A stretch of DNA of 64,000 bases from Pegea sp. RAD2-039 (lineage: Eukaryota; Chordata; Thaliacea; Salpida; Salpidae): NCBI GenBank assembly GCA_034620365.1, contig JAQGEQ010000179.1, positions 744,001-808,000 on the forward strand, in the 5' to 3' direction. Under the pieces are notes generated by a model. It had not been told where the DNA came from, made no database searches, and saw nothing but the letters and a program-made list of their open reading frames with translations. The first letter of the stretch is position 1; every line of letters starts with the position of its first letter. Made by a program: the position numbers and the translations under genes. Positions 24,130-37,575 of the stretch are shown here, piece after piece.

Positions 24130-27100
24130 TTATAATTCATTGTGTATATTATTGTTTTGAAGCCAAGAAATTAGTCGAAGGGCGGAATTTGACGCCCATT
24201 CAATCCGAACTAATGTAGCTTCTAGTGCTTTTTTGATAAAGTTTAAATCTTCAACTGATTTCGAAACAAAAAACTTTCTTGCTTCCTCTAAATCTCTTTT
24301 TCGTTGTAGACAATCTTTAAAAGAAAAATCAAATTAACAAATTGTGAAATAATTTCATTAAAAGATCTCTAATGAAATACTTTTACAGATTTCATCAACA
24401 AAATACATCTTACTCAGAGATGCGCTTATTATAGATCTCATTGCGTAAGAAGATGCTCCATGAATGTCTATCAACATCTGCCAATTACTCTTAATAAAAT
24501 TCCAAGTTAGGGCAGCTCCACTTAAAGTTGATGAAGTATACACAAGAACTGTTGCATGATCCTTTAAACATTGATTTCAGTTTGATCATTCCATCAAAGT
24601 AGAAGAATACTTCACCTGACTCTTGATATTTTTTCCATCAAATATTTGCTGATGTAGGAACATCACCTTATCGCCGTCTTCAGTAAGAGACAAACCTCTC
24701 AACATTTTACTTTTAATATTTGGGTCAGTCTCTTTCAACCATCGTTTCCAGGACTGCTCCCAAAATTTGTTTGTACTATACTTCAAAGCTACAAAAAAAA
24801 TAATCTAAATTTAAAGATATGTGAATAATGATAACTAGATTAGATTACCAGTACTGAAGACTAAACCAACCCACTCTGGAGGTATCACTGTTCCATTAAC
24901 AATCCAAGATTGAAGCAAAACACGAGATTTATCGAGACATGATTGATGACCATACCTATGAAATGTGTTTTATGCTTTATTTTTGCTGATAGATCAACTT
25001 CTACTTTATTTGGATGTCAGCAAATATTGATGATAAAAATAAGATTTGGAAATCACATTCTTATTTTTTAATTAAAAATTCGATGAATGAATAAATTACT
25101 TTTGAAACTTACAAACAAATAGACAAAACAACAGAACTTTGTAGTTTAACATCTGATAGAGACAAGGCTGTCGTATTTTTCCAAGCTAACTTCTCATAAT
25201 GAGGAAGTAAAAAGGATTTGATATAAGCACGAATTAAATGTGAGTTTTCAAAACCCGTTTGAAAACTGGAAAAGAAATTTGGTAAATCAATTGATAGATT
25301 TTTGTTGATGTAAACCAACCGCAGGAGTTTTTCTATGAAAGCAAGCTCGTTTGTAGCGGTTATAAGAGGTAAGTAATCTTTTTCATTGTGTAGATATGAA
25401 CAAAATTGAAACAGATGATCATATGATAAAGATCCTACTCTCGATGAAGTAAAAGCGTCTGATAAAAGGCTGACTCTATCAGAAGTAGAAAATATTCGAT
25501 GATTTTTCAACATTTGAACAATTAACCCTTCCCAAAGATCTTCATCATAATCAACCTAAAAACCCAATTTTATAAAAACAATTTACAAGGAGGTAATTGA
25601 GCTTACGATATAATAACCAGCTTGGTGGTGATTTAATTTAATCCAACTCATAGTTGAGTCTACAGTTAAACTCATATTAGCTTCAGTTAATAAAGTCCGG
25701 CGAACTTTGTTTGGGTCTTCATTCAATATATAAGAAATGGGAATATGCCACAAAGAATTGTTAGAAAATTGTCTGGGCTTTGAAAGTAGGAAGCGGAATT
25801 GAGATAGAAACAACTGCAGATTGATTTCATAAACATCTCAAGTTAGTTTTTGTGAACAATTAAGAAAATTGTTGAACTTTTATAAACACTCACTGAATTG
25901 TTGCTACTTTTCTCAACTTTAACAACTGGTAAGCCAGGTTTAGAAGTCCAAGTCCTCATCATTTTCTACATAAATGTCAAAAGATTTAATAAATTAAAAA
26001 AATATGATGAATTATATAAAATTTAAATGAACAAAAAATTATTGAAATAAGTGAACAGTAAGAAATAGGAAAGTTAAAGAAGACAAAAAACTCAACTATA
26101 AATAATAAATGGTAAAAAAACGTTTAAAAATTTATATATGTCTTCCAAACAAGTTACTGGTAAAAAAAAGAAATAAAATCTTGAAACAAAGCAGTGAATA
26201 GAATTTTTGAACTTGAAGAAGATTCAATCTTACTTCAATTTGTGAACTTTCATTTAAACTTTCTAATAAATCTTCATTTTCCGTATTTTTATACGAATAT
26301 TTCTTTAAATAATTTGTTATTCCGGCAAAAAATTTCGCTTCGCCTATCCAATCCACTAACATTCGTATGAGGCACGCACCTTTTATAACACGATATTTAT
26401 AAAAATCTATCAGAAACTGAGTTTTAAGATCAATTTCATTGAATCTTTAGGAAGATTTAGTAAAATTGTAGAACTAGGTGTTTCTAAAAATAAGGATTGA
26501 AGCTTGTTTTGTAACAAACCTTTATCATATGTGATACTATCAAAAAGTTGGTTGATTTCCAAAGTATTTGTCGCTTTCATTGATATCTGGTGAGTATTTA
26601 AAAAAGAATCTGCATTCATAGCAGTTGTAGTGTGATCAATGATAAAATCTTTCATAACAGACCATGTTGTTTCAACATCACTCATTCCTTTATACTCCAT
26701 GTAGCTAGCAAATCCTTCGAAGACAGAATTTGATTGTTTCAGAAAGTAAAAAATGTTTCAGCCAAAAAGTTGAATAATAAAATGAAAATGAAGAAGAAAG
26801 TTAAGTTGATGATATGCTTGAGGTAGCAGACTCGAAATAAGAAAAAAATCGATTCTGAACGATTGAATCTGCAAAGTTTTTAACGTTTGACTTGTTAGTC
26901 TGACTCTAAAAAAACTCTAAAAAACCAACAAGCGATTCGCTTGAATGGTTTTGTCTGAGTTTTAGTTAGCAGACAGAATCACTCTTGATGTAATTCAAAT
27001 ATTCCCATCTAAATCAGAACAAAAAACTTTTAAAGTTTTTTTAAACCAATAATTTTGAAATTTTAACCAGATTTGATGGGTTTTACATCGAAATTTATTA

Positions 27101-30100
27101 AAATAGAAAATAATATTTCAAGAAATTTTTGGAAAGAATGAAGATTTTTTGAAGCTTTATTTGAAACACTAAAGTGAAAGTTACTGGAGCATTTCTAACT
27201 GGCTGATGAAAAGTAAAAGTGAATATTCATTGACACGTAGCAAAAGTTTGTAACAAAAAAATGCAAATGATTTAGTAGTTGAGAGGAAATTCAGTTTTTT
27301 ACCTTCATTTAACCACAAATCATTCCACCAAGACATAGTGACCAAATTACCAAACCACTGGTGGGCCAACTCATGTGATATCACCTTGGCAACCCATTGC
27401 TTGTCATTTAATGATGAAGTTGTGGGATTATATAAAAGAGCAGTCTCTCTATATGTCACTAAGCCCCAGTTTTCCATCGCCCCTGGAACAATTTAGTTAG
27501 TTTTAGATAAAATCTTCTATTTCAATTAAAATCGAAGATTTCGAAGCAACAGGTATTGATTCTTTCTTCTGTAGGTAGTCATCAAAATTAAATTAGTTTT
27601 AAAAAAGACTTTTTAGTTTGAACAGATCAACTTAATGACTTGAAATTAATATTTAATAATTTATTAACCAACAAACTATAATTTTTATTTCTAGAAACAC
27701 AAATTGTAATATTTAGGACAAATATTAACTAAGTTTCAAGAATTGTATTCAACAAGTTTTCTAGATGGAGGTATAAAGCTGATCAAAGTCTGTCGAATGT
27801 GATGTATTTTGAGGTTAAGACAGAAATTTGATGAAATTTCAACTCATAAATAAACAATTTTTAATTTAATTCAAAACTGATGTTTGAAAGAAACTTTTTT
27901 AGCAGCTATATACCTGCAGCAAAGTCAGGCACTGCAACCAAGTCCATTTTTGGAAGAGGGTATGGTACTTGAAACAAGTTTTCATAATATTGAAGAACTT
28001 TGCATGAAAAATTTGCTGCATATTCAGTATCACGAACTTTTGCTTCTTGACTATATACGTTGATCTGCAATTACAGATTATTGAATTATCTAAAAAGCTG
28101 TTCAAAAATAATACCTGAATACCACTTGTAGTTGAGCAAGTTGTTTTATGAAATTGAGAAATTATGAAGGCCAGTAGATATGTGCTCATCAAAGGAGTTG
28201 GTTCAAATACATCTATCTTCAAATCATTGTAACTTTGTGTTTCTTTTAGAGGTGTATTAAATAAAGCGGTAAAATTGACATCTCTCACTATAGACAAGGT
28301 AAAGACGGCCTGAAATTAAGAACCAAATTTAAAGTTTGATATAAATGAAAATATTCATAAAAATCTACTCATAGTCAATGAGGTAGAACTTTATGATTAC
28401 AGTAGTCTCAGATGATGTTAATTTTTTGAGTGAAATTCTACACAGGGATGATATAGAGACAAAAACTTCATGAATAATAGATATTAGGTAGGGGTACATG
28501 ACTCAACTAGATAAGCATTAAAAAATGCCTTTTGTGTTGTCCATTGAAGAGAGATTAAAATAAAAAATCCTAAATTCTTTAAAATTAGTCTTAATAAGAT
28601 AATTGAATAAAAACAAATAAAATGGTAAGATCAAATTGCCTCCACATAAGCATGTTTTGAAACTAGTAAAAATTCAGAAATAATAAAAATAGATTAAAAT
28701 AAGAAAATTAATTCCAACTGAATATAGTTTGTATGACAAGTATAAGATACTTATCAAATTTACAATTATATTAGTTTAAAAGTTAGTTGAAGAAAATTCC
28801 TTTAAATTATGCTTCAAAAATTGAAAGTAATAAATAATTTATAAATTACTTTAAAACTAGGTTCATCAAAACATGGAAACGTCGACCTTGTAGCAACAGG
28901 CTCAAATTGAGTAGTGGCAATTATATGATCAATACTTTGGTTGTCTTGATAACTACTTAAATAAAAGCCCTCTAAATCATATTCCAAATTATTAACAAAT
29001 TTAAATTGCAAAACATATTTTTGTTGTTGTAGTAACTTTTGTGGTGAATATAAAGCAACCATGTTGTTCTTCTCACAATAAAATAGTTGAGTTATTGAAA
29101 TGGTTTCTTTGCCACTAATATCAGTTATATTAACAGATGTTATGTTATGCTTGTAGCTGTGCATTATAACAACATGTGTGCTTCTGTTCATGACAATTGT
29201 GATATTTAACCGTCCATTGTATTTGTTTTCTGTTAAATTTGGGTGTAAGAATAAGTCATATTGCAAAGGTTTTACATCTTTTGGAAGTCTATAAATAAAA
29301 AAAGAAACTCAATTAGTTAAACAGAGGTCAAAAAATGAAAAGTTAAAAAAGATTAGAAATGATATTAAAACTGATACAGGTTATATCTTTAAGAAGATTA
29401 AGAGACAATTTAAACAAAATTTTAATCTTGCTACTAATCAAAATGAAATAAACATTAAAGCGATAGAAAATTGGTAAAAAGCATCTAACCACCTGTAGTC
29501 TTGCCATGGAAAAAGTTTTCTAGTGTAAGGGTCAAAGCAAGACTTTGCAATTATTGATTGCTGGGGAGACTCTGAAAAATAATTTGTAGTTTAACAAACA
29601 AAAATAGTGTGTTGTACTAATTAGTTAATTCATATTTTAACAGTTCATTAAAGCCATGTAAAAGTAATCTATAAAAATAATTATTTGTTAAAACTTTTTA
29701 ATTTTCAAATAGAAAAATCATCACCTTCAACATGACTGCAGTTTCTACTTCCTAAACCTAAGTTGATAGTTGTGATAAGAATCAATCCACAAGTTAAAAG
29801 GGAAACGAGTGAATATTTATACCTCCTCTCATCTCTACTTCTCTGTATCATCTCATCTGATAAAGCAAACTCTCTAAAATAAATACAATTCTAAATTAAA
29901 AAAAGTTTTAAAAAATATTCATTCTAACAAGCTAACTGGTGAATGTTTTCGACCAGCTTTTTACAAAGTATAAGCCGAAATAAAAGTGAAACTAACTTAT
30001 TCCCACGGAAGGTTGTTTGAATAACGCCCTAAATGTAAACATGGGTGAAGAAATTTACTTTATTTAGCTTTTACTATATGCATAAGGCTGGTAACTGATT

Positions 30101-30735
30101 TAAGGTGATGTAAGATATACTTGAGTTATCTATTACGCAAGATGAAATTCATTAAAACTACTAATTTTATTACACAATAATGGCAAGATGTATCTTCAAA
30201 AAGGCAAACTGAAAAAAATCATAAGTGCTACAAACTTATGAAAAGCATTTGTGAGAAGAATATATATTAAGCAACAATTTAAAGTTTCTACAAAAAAATT
30301 GTTGCCATAAAAAGTCTAAAAAAATATATTAAAGATCATATATGCGAAAGATAATATATCAATCTGCTGAAACATCAAAGTATCATGAAATTAATAAATA
30401 TAAACATTCAGTTTAACAAACCTTATGAAAAACTCTATATTTCAAGATAGTTGATTTCGAATAAGTTATAAAGTAGTGTTGATGGCAAAATAAAACCTCA
30501 GTCAGTTATAATAAGATTCAAATATAAAGATGTATAAGGAAAGAAGTTTTAATATCAATTTAAGAATACTACAACTTGTCTAATTGAAACAATAACAAAG
30601 TTAGCTTACACACCTGTTTACATTTGATGCTAATTGCTCTGCTGCTGAAGAAGAGTTAGAGAAGATCACTTGCTCTTGATCATTAGAATATTCAATTCGG
30701 TGATAAGTTTTATTGGATTTTGATGAACACCACAT
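24130..30735 (-). CDS. M1 family zinc aminopeptidase, type II membrane protein (aminopeptidase N-like), 16 exons
   Basis: Gluzincin aminopeptidase that removes N-terminal residues from peptides, expected at the cell surface. The model is 1007 residues, normal for the family. A cytoplasmic N terminus of about 65 residues leads to one membrane segment ([20 protein letters not shown]). The M1 N-terminal beta domain follows ([16 protein letters not shown] to [13 protein letters not shown]). The exopeptidase motif GAMENWG has its first Gly on an exon junction. The zinc site is [10 protein letters not shown] with E 18 residues on (LWLNEG), which gives HEXXH-X18-E, followed by FASYMEYKG. An ERAP1-C-like helical domain completes it. 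Exons 5' to 3': 30735-30614, 29873-29725, 29571-29493, 29288-28850, 28309-28115, 28064-27914, 27482-27303, 26714-26520, 26379-26234, 25965-25894, 25813-25607, 25555-25113, 24955-24849, 24788-24616, 24561-24381, 24314-24130. All phases match and the total is a multiple of three. The exact paralogue (ANPEP, ENPEP or TRHDE type) is not assignable. Confidence 0.93.
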
Positions 30736-33315
30736 TTTTGATCACATTTAATTAATTGTTTGAAAATATTTTACTTTTATTTCCTGAAATTGTGTATTTA
30801 AAAATCATTTTAAAGTTTGAACAACAAACTCAGTAGTAAATAAAATAATAACATTTGTAAAATACAAAAACAACTCTTAAACTCCAAAACATTAAATTCT
30901 TTTCTTAACCTACACTTATTTTCAAATTTCACTTAAATCTATTTGCTCTTCTAATTTCAAGAACTAGCATATAACTCTGAAAAAAATAGTTTGAACCTAA
31001 TAACATCATTTAATTTTCGCTTTTTCAAGTATTTCATCAAAAATCAGATTGTTAGATCAACTACCCATCTAAATAACTTAGTCTTATGCCAAAAATAAAG
31101 ATATTGATAAAATTTCATTCACTGAATGGACTAGTGGTGACATCCTTTTTAGTGCAAGCTGCAAGCTAAAACTAACTCTAAATTATTCTATACACGCCAA
31201 GCAAGTTTTTAAGTAAATAAATTTATTATAAAACTTACAACATGTAAAAAAGAATAAAACTCAGCAAGAAAGGTTTAAACAAAGTAATACAAATATAAAA
31301 AATGAAATATTACAAGAATAAAAGCAAGATACTCAATTAAATGCTTAATTGTTAAGTTTAATAATTTTCTAATAGTAGTTGAAGAAATGAGAAAGCAGCT
31401 CACAGCAGGTTCAAAAAATTAGTTCCATGTAGATTACATCTAACCAACAATATGTTTACATCAAAACATCTTTTCATAGTGAAACAGCTTCCATCACCAA
31501 TATGATAGGGCAAACAAATATTCAGCGTCCCATCTAAAAGATAACAAAACATTTAAACGCTAAAAATACTCATAAGTTTAATTCAACAAATTTAAAGTAA
31601 TTTTATCTTGAGCAACTAAAGCATTTCAAAGGCATGATACATCAAAAAGACAAAAAGAAGTCAAAATATTCAATCATAATAACTAATATAAACTATATAG
31701 TCTACAATTATAGTAACTTTCTTTTATATACAAAAATATTTAATATAAAATTAGTGTCCTTCTAAAACTCCAAGTTATCAAAATATGGAAAAAAATTTTG
31801 GTCATATGCAATATAAATTTATAAGGTTTTACTTAAATTAAAAATATTTTGAATTAAATCTTAAGTTTTACTTAGAGTTAATTCAAAATGATCAACTAAC
31901 TTAAAAAAAGTAAGATTATATTAAACAAAAGAGTACAAAATGAATAAATTTCTACATTATAAATAAATTTATATAAATCTAAAGAATGAAAATATAGCCA
32001 TGTGTATCAATTAGTATACTATATGCCTTTCTATACATTTAGTTAATCCACTTGCTTATATGCTATAAAACAATTTTACATATTTTTACAACATCAATAA
32101 CAATTATAGTACTATAAAATTCAAAATACTTTAAAACCAAAATAAAACTTACTTATATAGGAGCCTTTCTTTATATATACAAATGCTTCACATCAAATGA
32201 TTACATAAATAATAATCATAAAAAATTGAATAAAGAGACCTGCCAATACACAAACATGTTGCTTTAAGTCATTTGTACATTACAATGCTCCCAACTAAGT
32301 CTCTAACGCAGTTGAAAAATCTATGCCTAAAAATATTTACTTCAAACTAAACCATCATCTGTTAATGATTTTACAACATGAATAAATCACAAATGAAATA
32401 TCAATACAACATTACATCCAGCAATTTCATAGCAACTAAACATACATTACAACAGGAGCAAATTATATTTTTGTAATATTTTAATTTTTGAAGATTTATC
32501 ATACACTTTCTTAACGATATTTACTTTAGTTTAAGGAGATTATTACTTTCATTTTTGACCACTTCATAAGAACATCAAGTTTAAACACAATTAAGGGATT
32601 TAAAGATAATTATAAAATGCAGATCACTATTACAAAAGTGCTACAAGTTTTGCATCTCATTTTATAAACAAAATAAGCACCACGTTGCCATCAATTATCT
32701 GAAGCTAAAAACTGCAGCAGAAAAACAACAAGGAAATTTTACTTATAAAATGAGTTGGCAGCACTTGGCTTAAAAAAATAAAAAATAAACAAAAACACTG
32801 CACTTCTAGCCTTGTTTTTCACTAAATCATTAACCATAAAGCAGCAAGTTCTATTTATATTGAAAAATCTGGCATTTATAAAGGGTGTTGAAAGTTGATA
32901 TGATCAGTTGAAGCTTGAAAGCCTGCTGTGAAGTATAATGAAACAAACAGTTACAAACTCTATTATCAAGATGTTAATTATAAAACAAATCTAAGACAAC
33001 CAATGCTGTACTAAAACCATCAAATGAGCATATGTAAAAGTGTATATGACTAAAATATATTCAAAACCTATTAAGTTGACATAACATTAAAGTCAATAAG
33101 GGGTAAATAACAATAACTAACTCAAATGTACAGAGTTCTATTTTAACAAAGCATAAAACATTCAGATCTCAATTATTAGCAACAAATAAGTAAGTGGTAT
33201 TAATCCAAATTCTTTAAGCATGCTATAGAGAAAAGATATGAGAGTTAAAAACTTGGTAGAGTTTATGACATTTGATCCATTTTGTTGTAACAGCTGAACT
33301 ATTAGTTTGTTCTTT
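30736..33315. other. Intergenic DNA / probable long IGF2BP 3' UTR
   Basis: About 2.6 kb without genes between the IGF2BP stop and the aminopeptidase start (both minus strand). IGF2BP mRNAs of other animals have long 3' UTRs, so part of this is likely transcribed. No polyadenylation site stands out in the AT-rich background. Confidence 0.4.
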
Positions 33316-35088
33316 TTAGTTGCTGTTATGAATTCTCAATTTACCCATTCGCTCAGCTTCTTTAGCTTTATGAAGAAGTTCTCGAATTTTTCTTTGAGCA
33401 GATTGTATAGCAAAAAAATGCCCAACAATCTTAACTGGCACCTCATCAAGACCTTCAGTTTCTGATTGACGAGGAATAACAACCTCAGAGCTAGTGACAC
33501 GCTGCAACTCACGAACGTTATTTCCACCTTTCCCAATTACTCTCCCAACTATTGAAGCTGGTATAGTCATCTCAGATGTAAGCTTTCCTTCATCATTTTC
33601 AAAATAACCTTCTTGTTTCAACTTATCAAAAATACAAAATTGAGACCTCCATTGGCCTTCTGGTGTTCCCATAATTGTCACTCTCCTATGCTTCTCATCA
33701 TCACCATCCTCCGGAGGTACAATCTTTATTGAAGAGTTTGCCATCCGTGAAACATTGCGAATATGACTCCCTTTAGAACCTATCATGGCCCCAACTGAAT
33801 CAGCTGGTATATAAACAGTACAAGTCTCACTATTCTGGTTCTTTGCATCACCAGAAAAATTAGAACTTCTAAAGTTTGCACCAGAAAATGATGAGTTACT
33901 ATTAAATGGGCCATCTCTCATTCCAGGAGCATAACCACCACCATGTAAGCCCGGAAACATGGAAACAGTATTCATATTGATGCCAGGGAAGTTAGGTTGT
34001 TGGTACACAGCTAACATATCATTTTCATAACAGCTTCTTAACTTCTCCATAAGTAAAACTTCAGCTTGAGCACATTTACCAGTTTCTCCATAAATCGCAA
34101 TGGTTCTTTCAGCATTATTACTATGAACATCAGGTACACTGTTAGAAATTGCTATTTTTGTCTCAACTTTTTCCTGAACTGCTTTCAAATTTCTTCCTTC
34201 TTTACCAATCAATCTTCCAATCAAAGAGTTATGTGCAAGGATTTTTAAAGGAATATCATCATCCTGATAAGATCCATCAGCAGTTCGAGCAGTTCTATCT
34301 TCCTCTCGAACAATCTCCAAAATTGCTTTAACAGCTTCACCACATGCTTGCGGTGTTCCATTAATAGTAATTGCCTTTTCTCCAGCACCAGGGTTATCTT
34401 TACGATGTACATCTATCCTCGCATGAGTCTTTTGAGTGATTGTTCGAATTGACTCGCCGCCTTTTCCAATTATAGCACCAACATATTGGCTAGGTACCAA
34501 CATACGGGTCGGTAACTCGGGCATAGGTTTTTGACGAAAGTTTTGTTGGCCATTTGAAAATCCATTTGAGTGATTTGGATGAGTTATAAAGTTCCGGTTT
34601 CGGGGATTTCTAGCATCAGAAGGATCAGGCAGCAAACTAACCTTAAGTCGAGCATCTTGAACAGTTTTCCCATTAAGTTCTCTAAATGCTAAATGAGCTT
34701 CAGCTCGATTTGCATAAGTAACCTTAACTGAAGCAAATTCGTTTTCAGTACAAACTTGTTCACAAGTTTCAACTTGACCATAATCAGCTAAAATAGTATC
34801 AAGAGCTTCCCAACACAAACTTGACGGAATATTTCTAACAGAAATTTTTCTAGTTTTTGAACCACGAGGCACTGACATTTCAACTGATATATCCTGTCCA
34901 TTAATATTATGACCATTAACAAGTTCAATCGCCTTATCACACGCAGCGCTGTCTTTACAGTCAGCGAAACCATAGCCTTTTGCATTCAAAACAACATTAG
35001 ATAGCTCAATATTAAAAGAACTAAACGCATTACAAAGGCTACCTTCGTCAATATCCTGTGGTAAATTACCAATATAAATCTTATTCAT
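33316..35088 (-). CDS. IGF2BP: IGF2BP / Imp RNA-binding protein (2 RRM + 4 KH), coding region in one exon
   Basis: Cytoplasmic mRNA-binding protein of the IGF2BP/Imp/VICKZ family that controls mRNA localisation, stability and translation. The 590 residues match the family length. RRM1 is at 2-74 (MNKIYIGNLP at the start, KGYGFADC as RNP1-like), and RRM2 at 81-156 (RKISVRNIPSSLCWEALD, NCEQV-like ETCEQV). Four KH domains have intact GXXG loops: GKGG 208-211, GKEG 295-298, GSKG 437-440 and GKGG 519-522. The Met at 35088 is chosen because family members begin MNK(L/I)YIGNL; an in-frame upstream Met would add 14 unrelated residues. Vertebrate orthologues have many introns and here the coding region has none. 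ATTATAG lies a few bases upstream of the ATG and could be a 5' UTR acceptor. It is divergent from the cytochrome b5 gene. Confidence 0.96.
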   Translation of the reverse strand: MNKIYIGNLPQDIDEGSLCNAFSSFNIELSNVVLNAKGYGFADCKDSAACDKAIELVNGHNINGQDISVEMSVPRGSKTRKISVRNIPSSLCWEALDTILADYGQVETCEQVCTENEFASVKVTYANRAEAHLAFRELNGKTVQDARLKVSLLPDPSDARNPRNRNFITHPNHSNGFSNGQQNFRQKPMPELPTRMLVPSQYVGAIIGKGGESIRTITQKTHARIDVHRKDNPGAGEKAITINGTPQACGEAVKAILEIVREEDRTARTADGSYQDDDIPLKILAHNSLIGRLIGKEGRNLKAVQEKVETKIAISNSVPDVHSNNAERTIAIYGETGKCAQAEVLLMEKLRSCYENDMLAVYQQPNFPGINMNTVSMFPGLHGGGYAPGMRDGPFNSNSSFSGANFRSSNFSGDAKNQNSETCTVYIPADSVGAMIGSKGSHIRNVSRMANSSIKIVPPEDGDDEKHRRVTIMGTPEGQWRSQFCIFDKLKQEGYFENDEGKLTSEMTIPASIVGRVIGKGGNNVRELQRVTSSEVVIPRQSETEGLDEVPVKIVGHFFAIQSAQRKIRELLHKAKEAERMGKLRIHNSN

Positions 35089-35130
35089 TTCTATTGCTAT
35101 AATATGACTAAAAGCTGTAACTCCAATCAA

Positions 35131-37575
35131 AGATGTCCGGTTTCCAATTTGAAGCGGTTTTCACAAAGTTGAGTGTAGAGCTTCTACAAACGTGGTTATT
35201 GCATTGAATAACCTTTGACCTCTCTTTTTTTACCGCTTAATAAAATGATTTAAAACAAAATTGTTAAACTTTTAATTAAATATTATCGTTAATCTATTGG
35301 TGAAAATAAACATATTTTTTAAATTTAATTATTTAAAAAAAATGTTTACATAAATTTTCAGCCTAAAAATCGACTATGATACAATACAAAATAAACAAGA
35401 GTACAGTTTGTAAGAATGGTTAAAAACAAATAATGGCTATTTAAAACAAAATATATTTGTTATCTAAACAAGTTTGAAAAATCAACAACAGCAAAATGCT
35501 TTGAATTAATGCTGAAAAAACTTCAATGACATTCTAGATATTAAACCTTGCATTAAATGAAACTGCCTAATGAAGTATGCATCATATAGTGTAACTGTTG
35601 CTAATAAATTAAAATACTTAGTTAAATAGGCAGCATTTACTGTAATTATCGTAAAAGTAACAATTTTTTTTTTATTAAGCTGCTACAATAATCGATTACT
35701 TTTTTTATATTATAATCCGTATTGTTTTCTCTTCCTTCTATTTATCAGACAAATTGTATTAATTTCTTTATCTTTAAGGATTTAAATACTTTTACTTATT
35801 TAAAAATGTTATTTTAAAGATTGTTTTATCTATGATACTTCATCTCTGAATAATAGTATCCAGCAATCTAGTTTTTAATCTAAGTTTTACTTCTGCTTAC
35901 CACAGGGAATTTATCAGCACTTTCAATGACCAAGTGCAGAAGCTGTCAGTGGGGAAAACTTTCGTGGCTTAGAATTGTTAGTGAGGACGAAGTATTACTT
36001 TTGAAGTAAAAAGACAAAGTGACAGAATGAAAAACATTTGCAACTTTCACCAAACATTTATAAGGATAGATATTATAAAAATATAGGAAAACCTTTTTCT
36101 TCTTGTAATATCATTTTATACAGCTACTTACAACAAAGAATATCTGATATACTGAAAAATATTTCTGCCTTCAATTTTTGACAAAGAATACTGAATGTAT
36201 GCAATAAATAGCAAAAATAGATGCAAACAACTTTTTTCCCCGAAATATAAATTAATGTTTCAGGTTTAAGTAACATCTTTGTCCATAAATTTTTAATGTT
36301 TTTCATTTGTATCTCAAATTTACAAATATATCTTGAACACTTTTTTGAACCTTAAAACAAGTAAACTTAGATTTTTTGCAGTTGGTTGATTTATTTAGTT
36401 TGCTTTATGAAATATTTTAGATATGCCTATTTAAAGCTTACGAAATAAACGACGGTAGGCATACATAGCAATAGTGTTTTGTTTCTAAGACTTAAGAATG
36501 CCTACCACTTCCCAATTTACACCTAAAAAAATGGAAAAGGTTTTAAACTCATAATGAAGTTCTAATTTTCTCAATACTAATTTTGTTATTTAATTAAAGT
36601 CATAGTTTGTAAAACTCCGACTCATTAATTTACTGTAAAATCTGTCTTTTGCCGCATACCCTAACAATTTTACAAATTTACCTTAGTCATATCAGCTACT
36701 TTGAATTGAATACCTTGAGTAGTCACTTTTGTTGGTAAGCATCAGTGTCGGTGGCTATTTTTACTATTATATACTTTATTATTTAAAAAAAACTATAAAT
36801 TAATGTCTGTGTGCTTATGAAATTATATTATAAAATGTTACTTAAGCTTGATTAAAACTACTAATAGAAATATAATTTGATAAATTTATATCTTGGTGTT
36901 TAATGGCTATTTATTACCTTTGCTAACTAATTTTAATTTTTTTTTATGAAGTAGTTGTATATATTTTACACCTAGAATTAACTTGTAAAAAGTATTTATT
37001 TCTAATAAAATACTCAAAATTATTAATGAATGTTACAATTTATTTTAAACAAAACATCTGTATTTTGTTTATTATAATTAGATTTTGGCTTTATGTATTG
37101 ATTATAGTTTTATTTACTATTTTTATTACTTTTACTTCGATTACTTTTTGATTTTGTTTATAAACCATTGCTTCATTAAATTATTTGATTAAGATAAAAG
37201 TGATATCTTCATAGCTTAAGTATTTTTATTTTTTATTTTTAGTTCTTTCTTTTTGTAAGGGTTTCATTCATGTATTATGAAAGAAAAATTATGTTTTGTT
37301 TTACTTTATTCATTTTCAGAATTTAATGAAATTATGTTTGTTATATTTAAGTATAATTATTATTTCATTTATTTATATTATATATAGCTTGTATCTGTTC
37401 TAGTAATATAAATTTCTTTGTTTTATATATTTTTAATTTTTAAAAGCTTAACTTTTTTTTATGATTTCTAAGTATAGAATACTACTTTTTAATAATAATT
37501 TATTTGTTAATAATTTAAAATTCTAATAAGGAGTTTTTTTAATTCAAGTTACTTTGTGAGTTTAAAATAATTGTT
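35131..37575. other. Divergent intergenic region between IGF2BP and cytochrome b5
   Basis: About 2.4 kb of very AT-rich DNA that must contain both promoters. No clear TATA box or initiator can be chosen. A 9-bp inverted pair (GGTAGGCAT at about 36454, ATGCCTACC at about 36497) is the only structure noted. Confidence 0.4.

Noticed and set aside
36454..36505. Hairpin GGTAGGCAT...ATGCCTACC as a possible microRNA precursor
   Set aside because: Only 9 bp pair and the rest of the arms do not, which is too weak for a precursor.
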